Origin: VRUE01 sp036376775
GTDB lineage: Bacteria > Actinomycetota > Thermoleophilia > Solirubrobacterales > 70-9
NCBI GenBank assembly: GCA_036376775.1
Contig: DASUZP010000127.1
Location: forward strand, 1 to 11,863
Length of the DNA: 11,863 nt
Reading direction: 5' to 3'
Shown: positions 8,201 to 11,863 of the stretch, in pieces
How the letters are laid out: each line of letters begins with the position of its first letter
Numbering within the stretch: the stretch's first letter is position 1
The notes under the pieces: model-generated
Seen by the model: only the letters and a program-made list of their open reading frames with translations
Databases searched by the model: none
Told to the model about the DNA's origin: nothing
Program-made: the position numbers and the translations under genes

Positions 8201-9639
8201 CCGGCCAGAACGGGGTTGTGCGCGTGATCGTGCTCGACTACTCCGCCGACCAGCTCGGCGCGGGCCAGCGCTGCTGGCTCGCCGGCGAGCTCGCCAACGC
8301 CGGCGCGGCCGGCAACCCGGCCATCGTCGTCGGCTCTCGCGATCTCACCGGACAGGCGTCCAACGCCGCCACCGATGCCGGCCTGGTCGCCCCGATCCTC
8401 GTCGGCTACGCCCCCCAGGGATGCGCGCTGGGGTCGCCGCCCGCGGCCGCTTCCGCTTATTTCTTCGACTACCCCGAACAGAACCGGGCCTTCTCCCTGG
8501 TCACGGGTGGTCGCTCGGTGCCCGCCTACGGCAGCGGCACGCTCGGCTATGTCTCGGTGCCGCGCGGGCGCGAAACGGACTTCGTCGGCGCCGGCGGGTT
8601 CCTGCTCGCCGCGGTCGACGTAGCTAAGCGCGATCCCGCCACGAACGTCGCCCCTGTCGGCGTGCGCCTGATCCCAAACATCGGCTCGCTGGCGCTCGAC
8701 GCCGCCGACGGCACCCTGTTGCGCCGCAGCAGCCCGGCTCTCTTCCAGGCTCTGGCGCGGCGGCCGCTTGCCGGCTCGGCCTGCCGCGGCAGCAACGCCC
8801 CGACCACCTGCGAAGGGGTATTCCCCGACCCCTACATCCCGATTCCCGCGGAATGCCAGGGGTCGCGCTGCGCCTCCGGCCTCTTCCCCGAATACGCCTT
8901 CACCTCCTCCGATCCGGATATCGCCGACTTCGTCGCCCACGATCCGAGCTCGCTCAACCCGCGCAGCGTGCTGCTGGTCCACGACAAGCCGGTGGCCGAC
9001 TCGAGCTCGGGCCTGCTCTGCGCCTTCAACTCCGGCACGACGACGGTCACGGTCACCGCCGGCGGGCTCTCCTACTCGACCAAGGTGACGGTGCAGGCCG
9101 GGACCGCCCAGCGGCCCTGCGGCACTGTCCCGCTCCGACATCGCCCGGCGCAGGCCACCGCCCCGGCCGCACCCGGCGCGCCGCCGGCGCCCGCGCCGGT
9201 CCCGAGCTTCCCGCCGGCGCTCACGCCCCCACCGCCCGTGTCGGTGCCAGGGCCCGTACCGCTTTCGCCGCCGCCGGCGCCGGTCCAACCGCCGCCGCCC
9301 CCGCCGCCCGCTCCGGTGTTCTTCACGCCGGCGCCGGCTCCGACGCCGCCGGTCCCGATCGTCCCCCCTCCCGGACCCCCCGCCTTCCAGCCGACCCCGC
9401 CCTCTGGGACGGCTCCCGTGAGCCAGCCGGTGGAGGAGGAAGAAGAGGAGGTCGAGTACGACACGGTCCAGCAGATGGTCGCCCTCGACCACTCGAGTAG
9501 GAACCTGCCGCCTGTCTACGCTCCCGCTCTGGTGTCCCTCTTGGCGATCGGGGCTGCGGTGATCGCCGGCTCGGGTCGCCACCGGGGTCGCCGTCGCCTT
9601 GCCTTTCAGAACTCGAATACTCCAGGGAGGAAGAGATGA
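5239..9639 (+). CDS. Giant membrane-anchored surface protein: propeller, degenerate metallophosphoesterase-like domain, Big_2 Ig domain, Pro-rich stalk
   Basis: 1466 residues from ATG 5239, overlapping the previous stop (ATGA). Domains in order: signal peptide (1 to about 34, ALLAFACLAAALVTAVLW core); BNR/Ycf48-like blades to about 810 (LRGVAWPEADEAHAVGDEGEMW, FTAIAFDPADSTRGFAVGKQG, SPDGNEGWAVGG). A region at about 845-1135 has the layout of a calcineurin-like phosphoesterase (YYSFASAG, VIVLDYS, QRCWLAGELANAG, AIVVGSRDL), but every expected metal-ligand motif is altered. A Cys-rich linker and a Big_2-type Ig domain follow at about 1180-1290 (FTSSDPDIADFV; GTTTVTVTAGGLSYSTKVTV). Then come a Pro-rich stalk (about 1304-1395), an acidic run near 1399-1406 and one membrane helix (about 1426-1446) before RHRGRRR. 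This predicts a type I topology with the bulk outside and a short basic tail inside. The likely role is a stalked, non-catalytic binding or scaffold protein. Annotation as an active phosphatase would be doubtful. Confidence 0.9.
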   Translation: MSAAHPGRALLAFACLAAALVTAVLWGQPAGAGAEAGSELVAEPAFGAPAAAFLGASPQEAPGEVWATATRGATLARYTDAGGWETLVAPLASGGGPISELEFISGAAAGRTTPRGGVVVAATDAEGQLVVVRDPGGDAHEAPAPGSALVSGESFFGSEDGLVKPLLAAFEASGGHTGTYLAPAASPPSAQEAVLAFDGTAWSREQICVGFLPAPGCTVPGPSFHVLAIDAGGGEAWLLASGAAPDEGLELFRREASGGPGGTPVWRQQSLGPSGSLGALFAQASPSGVGVAARVSGQPLTVSDKGVWVDARLTSGAQKFDATAFYDIGQGEIAGSWCDLSAPAGLCAFPLGSDLPSAGARSFAWPSAGPFGGRTITGVGQGAMLNLEGDVFTRIALAGGNAGADAGAALSAPDEGWLGDEVPLRLTRNPTPALLQAWPVAFRRPLTAVAPAPGAAVGALGTEALAVGVGGQAARYVPGVGWEPEFLLGASGKRATPTLRGVAWPEADEAHAVGDEGEMWIWRKATGLWEPDPGMPSNLVRGNFTAIAFDPADSTRGFAVGKQGLLLRYGRQWTQDPLPQGVPAEANFTSVAFAGDEALVTYKFPVNRNGAPAYTGGVLIEDGSGWRIDDGAQTALSGSVPERVAGLPDGGAAIASDGEGSGQSNAWVIEREAPGAPWTVAPGGPLGYPAALAAVREGGRVRAAVSVAAGQAQEDLGTDVSQVFSRPPAGQPSLLTEPYPLPGAGLVVRQTGTGWRDEQHDAHPLPARTVEQSTYDLSLQPDPILALLMSPDGNEGWAVGGVTGTFVTFGGSASQTAGVYRYGAAAASPANTSTAPLAGTPGMANLAIGGNAQCAAPCADLTGTGIGPDRWLRQAVAGAAGIGGVQAFLYTGSGVAAGEGARLANSTGDPAFRREEAAYAKRLSAAAGALPVFAASSSSDLDRSSSLAAFQAAFSGYGSPLGAAPSGGGVSPLSATGPGKAYYSFASAGQNGVVRVIVLDYSADQLGAGQRCWLAGELANAGAAGNPAIVVGSRDLTGQASNAATDAGLVAPILVGYAPQGCALGSPPAAASAYFFDYPEQNRAFSLVTGGRSVPAYGSGTLGYVSVPRGRETDFVGAGGFLLAAVDVAKRDPATNVAPVGVRLIPNIGSLALDAADGTLLRRSSPALFQALARRPLAGSACRGSNAPTTCEGVFPDPYIPIPAECQGSRCASGLFPEYAFTSSDPDIADFVAHDPSSLNPRSVLLVHDKPVADSSSGLLCAFNSGTTTVTVTAGGLSYSTKVTVQAGTAQRPCGTVPLRHRPAQATAPAAPGAPPAPAPVPSFPPALTPPPPVSVPGPVPLSPPPAPVQPPPPPPPAPVFFTPAPAPTPPVPIVPPPGPPAFQPTPPSGTAPVSQPVEEEEEEVEYDTVQQMVALDHSSRNLPPVYAPALVSLLAIGAAVIAGSGRHRGRRRLAFQNSNTPGRKR
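7771..8643 (+). other. Domain: metallophosphoesterase-like fold with lost active-site motifs
   Basis: Part of the 1466-residue protein. The order of motifs matches calcineurin-like phosphoesterases, but the ligands differ. IGGN (848-851) stands where a D-x-H motif is expected. YTGS (890-893) stands for 'GD'. PVFAASSSSD (931-940) stands for 'P-V-x-A-x-x-GNHD', with Asn and His both Ser. VVGSR (1030-1034) stands for 'GHH'. TGGRS (1089-1093) stands for 'GHxH'. The scaffold segments between them (LDYS near 999-1002, QRCWLAGELANA) are kept. The fold is inferred by pattern only. Confidence 0.55.
9148..9420 (+). other. Proline-rich stalk-coding segment
   Basis: Residues about 1304-1394 of the giant protein are mostly Pro and Ala, with scattered Val, Phe and Thr. 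There is a run of seven prolines at 1351-1357. It sits between the Ig domain and the acidic patch plus membrane helix, the usual place of a wall-spanning stalk. In DNA it is a low-complexity CCG/CCC tract, which also produces long false reading frames on the other strand. Confidence 0.85.
9624..9631 (+). promoter_or_regulatory. Strong ribosome binding site for the small terminal operon gene
   Basis: AGGGAGGA is the best Shine-Dalgarno match at any + strand junction in the window. It lies 4 bases before ATG 9636 and 7 before the in-frame ATG 9639. Spacing therefore favours the second ATG slightly, and the protein may begin one residue later than given. The other overlap junctions have weaker sites, so this last gene may be made in excess over the large proteins. 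Confidence 0.75.
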
Positions 9640-10391
9640 TGAACCACGTCCCCAACTCGATTGCCGCCGGTGCGCGCGACCCCGTCGCCCGCCTCGTCTC
9701 CGCCGGGGCCTTCGCCGTCGCCCTGCTCGCCCTGGTCTTTGCGATGGGCGCGAGCTCCCCGGCCGAGCCGCTCGCCCATCAGGGGAAGGGCGCAGCCCAG
9801 CAAGCGGCGTTGAAGAAGCTCGCCGCGCGGATCGCGCAGCTGCAGACGCACTGCCCGATCACCAACTCGATCAAGTTCGGCAGCTGGTGCCTGGAAGCGG
9901 GGACCCACACGATCCCGGCCGAAGACGTCGGCAAAAACGACTACTTCTACGCCGCCCAGGCCTGCGCCAGGGAAGGCGGTTGGCTGCCCAGTGCGGCGCA
10001 GCTGATCGGTGCTGCGCCGAAGGCCGCCCTGCAGAGCACGATCGACGACGACCCGGCCACCTCAGGCACCGAAGAATCGCCCGAAGCGAGGCGCGGGATC
10101 AAGGACAAACGCGAGATGACCGGTGACCTGTTCACTGTCGCCGCGGGCCCGGCCGCCGCCGGCTCTGAGGGGGTCACCGCCGGCTCGCGGGGCGTCGGCC
10201 AGGTGGGAGAACCCGACCCGGTTCCGGCACCCGCCGACCCCTCGCCGGGCAGCCTCGACTACGTCACCGTCTACGACAACCACAACCACGGCGGCTTCGC
10301 CGGCGGCGAGCCGGTCGGGCAGCCGGAGAGCTTCCGCTGCGCCTACGCCACCACCTTCCAGGGCAAACCGAAGGCCTCGCAGGGGAACTGA
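9636..10391 (+). CDS. Small exported or membrane-anchored protein with FGE/C-type-lectin-like cysteine pattern
   Basis: 251 residues from ATG 9636 (ATGATG, overlapping the previous stop). A hydrophobic segment (LVSAGAFAVALLALVFAMGA, about 20-39) lies after a short N-terminus with two Arg: an uncleaved signal anchor or a signal peptide. A short helical, heptad-like stretch follows (AALKKLAARIAQLQ, about 57-70), then cysteines at 73, 85, 110 and 235. The segment FGSWCLEAG (81-89), YFYAAQACAREGGWLPSAAQL (103-123) and, near the end, GGFAGG and ESFRCAYA (231-238) follows the layout of formylglycine-generating-enzyme-like or related C-type-lectin-fold domains: 'C-E, then A-x-x-C-x-x-x-G-G-x-L-P-T/S-x-x-x-L, then F-R-C'. 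The middle (137-205) is acidic and Pro/Gly-rich, perhaps a loop. The family is not firmly recognised. A ligand-binding partner of the large surface proteins is inferred from the operon. An active FGE is unlikely: the domain is short and its Cys positions do not match the catalytic pair. Confidence 0.82.
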   Translation: MMNHVPNSIAAGARDPVARLVSAGAFAVALLALVFAMGASSPAEPLAHQGKGAAQQAALKKLAARIAQLQTHCPITNSIKFGSWCLEAGTHTIPAEDVGKNDYFYAAQACAREGGWLPSAAQLIGAAPKAALQSTIDDDPATSGTEESPEARRGIKDKREMTGDLFTVAAGPAAAGSEGVTAGSRGVGQVGEPDPVPAPADPSPGSLDYVTVYDNHNHGGFAGGEPVGQPESFRCAYATTFQGKPKASQGN

Positions 10392-10400
10392 GGCTGGAGG

Positions 10401-11297
10401 CTAGGCCGGAACCGAAGCAAGGCGCTCTTCGACCCAGCCGGTCGAGGCGATGTGCCTGCTCATGCCGAGCTGCTTCGGTTCCGCGCCGAGGGCGAGACCG
10501 ACGAGCTGAGGTAGATGCAATACGGCGAGGCCGAGGTCGCGGTTGACGATCCTGGCCGCCTCGGGCTGCTGCATGTCGAGGTTGAGGTGGCAGAGCGGGC
10601 AGGGGGTAACCAGGCAGTCGGCGCCGGCGTCGATCGCGTCGCCGACATGGGTGCCGGCCTGGCGCAGCGAGGTCTCTTTGTTCATCGTGATCACCGGGAA
10701 GCCGCAGCATTTGCGGGCGCCGTCGTACTCGACCACCTCGCCGCCGAGCGCCTCGATCGTCTTCTCCAGGTAGATGTCGCGGTCGGGGAACTCGTCGTAG
10801 CCGAGCCGCTCCTTGGGCCGCACCACGTAGCAGCCATAGAAGGGGCCGACCCGCAGCCCCGAGAGCGGCCGCACGACCTTCTCGGCGAGGCGGTCGAGGC
10901 CGTAGTCCTCGACCAGCAGCCAGAGGAAGTTTTTGTTGGTGAAGCCGTCCTTGCCCTTCTCGTAGGCGAGCCCCTGGCCGCTCAGCACCTCGTTGATGTG
11001 GGCGCGGTAGGCCGAGTCGGCATCGAGCCGCTGCTGGCACTCCGACTGCGCGCCCTGGCAGGTCGAGCAGATGTTCATCATCGCCAACCCGGTCTGCTGG
11101 GCGAGGGCGAAGGTGCGCGCGTTGAGCGTGTCGGCGAGCTCCTGATTGTGCTCGGCGATCACGCCGGCGCCGCAGCAGTTGGCGCGGTCGAGTTCGACCA
11201 GCTCGATGCCGAGCTTCTCGGCGGTGAACGCCATCGAGCCGTGCAGCTCGGGGGTGAAGCCGCGCGAGACGCAGCCGGGCCAGTAGGCGAGCTTCAT
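10401..11297 (-). CDS. HdrB-like (CCG domain) subunit, probable non-classical succinate dehydrogenase/fumarate reductase subunit
   Basis: 298 residues from ATG 11297-11295, behind a strong GGAGGAG and overlapping the SdhB-like stop (ATGA). It carries two full cysteine-rich CCG motifs. The first is C9, C41-C42, C77 and C80 (C-X31-CC-X34-C-X2-C). The second is C156, C197-C198, C233 and C236 (C-X40-CC-X34-C-X2-C). In heterodisulfide reductase subunit B such motifs bind non-cubane [4Fe-4S] clusters. Both are intact here, so two clusters are likely. There is no membrane helix. With an SdhB-like gene directly upstream, the best reading is the HdrB-like subunit of a type E succinate:quinone oxidoreductase (called SdhC or SdhE in archaea), replacing the haem-carrying membrane anchor and passing electrons to or from quinone. 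Alternatives are an HdrBC-like or glycolate-oxidase-type (GlcF/LutA) redox module. The FeS partner seen here favours the SDH/FRD reading. Confidence 0.9.
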   Translation of the reverse strand: MKLAYWPGCVSRGFTPELHGSMAFTAEKLGIELVELDRANCCGAGVIAEHNQELADTLNARTFALAQQTGLAMMNICSTCQGAQSECQQRLDADSAYRAHINEVLSGQGLAYEKGKDGFTNKNFLWLLVEDYGLDRLAEKVVRPLSGLRVGPFYGCYVVRPKERLGYDEFPDRDIYLEKTIEALGGEVVEYDGARKCCGFPVITMNKETSLRQAGTHVGDAIDAGADCLVTPCPLCHLNLDMQQPEAARIVNRDLGLAVLHLPQLVGLALGAEPKQLGMSRHIASTGWVEERLASVPA

Positions 11298-11863
11298 GCT
11301 TTCTCCTCCGTTGCGGCTTTCGCCTCGTCCGTCAAAGCTGCGTCGGTGGGCTCATCGGGCTCCGGTTCGACGTCCTCCTCGCCCTGGATGTAGATGTTGA
11401 ATTCCTCGCGGTGCTCCTCGGCGTGCCTGTAGATCGCCTTGACCTCGTCCTGGGCGTTGCCGGGGAGCTTGTGGTGTGGGGCGATCCACTTGGTCCGCAC
11501 CTTGCCGGTCTTGATCGTGCGGAAGATCGTCGGCAGCGCGCCGAGGACTTCCTTGATCGCCCGTTTGCTCGGTTTCAGCTTGCCCTTGATGCCAAAGGCG
11601 AACGACTCTTTCGGCAGGGCGACCTCGTCGAGCGTCCCCTTCTTCTCGATGATCTTGACGAAGGCAAGCTCGTGATGGTGGCCGCTGTTGGGATCCTCGA
11701 TCCCCTCCTCGCCGGCTTTGCGACGCAGGCGCATGATCTGGTCCATCGGCGCGACCCCCTTGGGGCAGGCGTCGATGCAGCTGAAGCAGTGGGTGCAGTC
11801 GTAGATCCCGTGCGGGTCGTGCGCCAGGTCGTGCAGGCGCTCCTTGGTCTCGGCGTCGCGCGG
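11294..11863 (-). CDS. sdhB: Partial succinate dehydrogenase/fumarate reductase iron-sulfur subunit, C-terminal part
   Basis: The frame is open to the right edge, so the N-terminus (plant-type [2Fe-2S] domain and first cysteine group) lies outside. ATG at 11746 is internal, because the open frame before it carries the essential cluster motif. The 189 visible residues show DCTHCFSCIDACPKGVAP near the left of the fragment: C23, C26, C29 and C33-P, the ferredoxin-type motif of the last cluster of SdhB/FrdB, followed by MDQIMRLRRKA. Classical SdhB has C-X5-C-X3-CP with a non-Cys residue where C26 stands, and so holds a [3Fe-4S] centre. The extra Cys predicts [4Fe-4S] instead, as in type E enzymes. 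After that the protein runs about 150 residues, longer than a usual SdhB end, with the final stretch acidic (GEEDVEPEPDEPTDAA). HdrC or another HdrC-like ferredoxin is the alternative. The overlap with the HdrB-like gene implies a shared transcript and complex. Confidence 0.8.
   Translation of the reverse strand, partial: PRDAETKERLHDLAHDPHGIYDCTHCFSCIDACPKGVAPMDQIMRLRRKAGEEGIEDPNSGHHHELAFVKIIEKKGTLDEVALPKESFAFGIKGKLKPSKRAIKEVLGALPTIFRTIKTGKVRTKWIAPHHKLPGNAQDEVKAIYRHAEEHREEFNIYIQGEEDVEPEPDEPTDAALTDEAKAATEEKA
11303..11309 (-). promoter_or_regulatory. Ribosome binding site for the HdrB-like gene
   Basis: Read on the minus strand, GGAGGAG lies 5 bases before ATG 11297, within the last codons of the SdhB-like gene. 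It confirms this start and, with the ATGA overlap, suggests equal production of both subunits. Confidence 0.75.

Noticed and set aside
8050..9582. Minus-strand open frame opposite the Pro-rich region
   Set aside because: Its Arg/Gly runs are simply the complement of CCG/CCC proline codons. No protein features.
9636..10391. Active formylglycine-generating enzyme
   Set aside because: The protein is too short, the Cys spacing does not match the catalytic pair, and no sulfatase is nearby. Only fold-level resemblance is suggested.
10389..10445. Possible intrinsic terminator between the convergent genes
   Set aside because: Only a 3-base palindrome (GGCTAGCC-like, GGC TAG GCC) is seen, with no strong stem and no T-run on either strand.
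11295..11746. ATG 11746 as start of the SdhB-like gene
   Set aside because: The frame continues upstream through a perfect ferredoxin-type CxxCxxCxxxCP motif to the window edge, so this ATG is internal.

Overview
The window looks like a chromosomal stretch from a very GC-rich actinobacterium. The style of the secreted proteins points to Thermoleophilia (Solirubrobacterales): Ala/Gly/Arg-rich beta-propellers, Cys-X5-Cys-Trp blade motifs and recurring C-terminal beta-sandwich domains. This placement is inferred from family style, not from a marker gene. There is no tRNA, rRNA, CRISPR array, insertion sequence or recognisable phage gene, and no gene-free stretch longer than about 10 bases.

Bases 1-10391 (+ strand) hold five genes packed as one operon. 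Each junction is a 4-base overlap (GTGA or ATGA), so translation is probably coupled throughout. The first gene is cut by the left edge, so the operon promoter lies outside. The products all appear to be exported: (1) a partial propeller/Ig/PKD-type protein; (2) a seven-repeat PD40 (TolB-like) propeller; (3) a BNR/Ycf48-like propeller with a C-terminal beta domain; (4) a 1466-residue giant. The giant joins propeller blades, a calcineurin-like phosphoesterase-type domain whose metal-ligand motifs all look lost, a Big_2-type Ig domain, a Pro-rich stalk, an acidic patch and a C-terminal membrane anchor. (5) is a small exported protein with a Cys pattern recalling FGE/C-type-lectin-like folds, behind the strongest ribosome site of the operon. 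Together they look like the parts of a multi-protein cell-surface assembly (binding or scaffolding) with no function I can name. This is the best candidate in the window for an undescribed system.

Bases 10401-11863 (- strand) run convergently, only 9 bases from the operon end. They hold two overlapping genes of a respiratory type: the C-terminal part of a succinate dehydrogenase/fumarate reductase iron-sulfur subunit (SdhB-like, cut by the right edge), then an HdrB-like protein with two complete CCG cysteine motifs. An SdhB with an extra cysteine in its last cluster motif beside an HdrB-like partner is the signature of the non-classical 'type E' succinate:quinone oxidoreductases, in which the HdrB-like subunit replaces the haem-binding membrane anchor.
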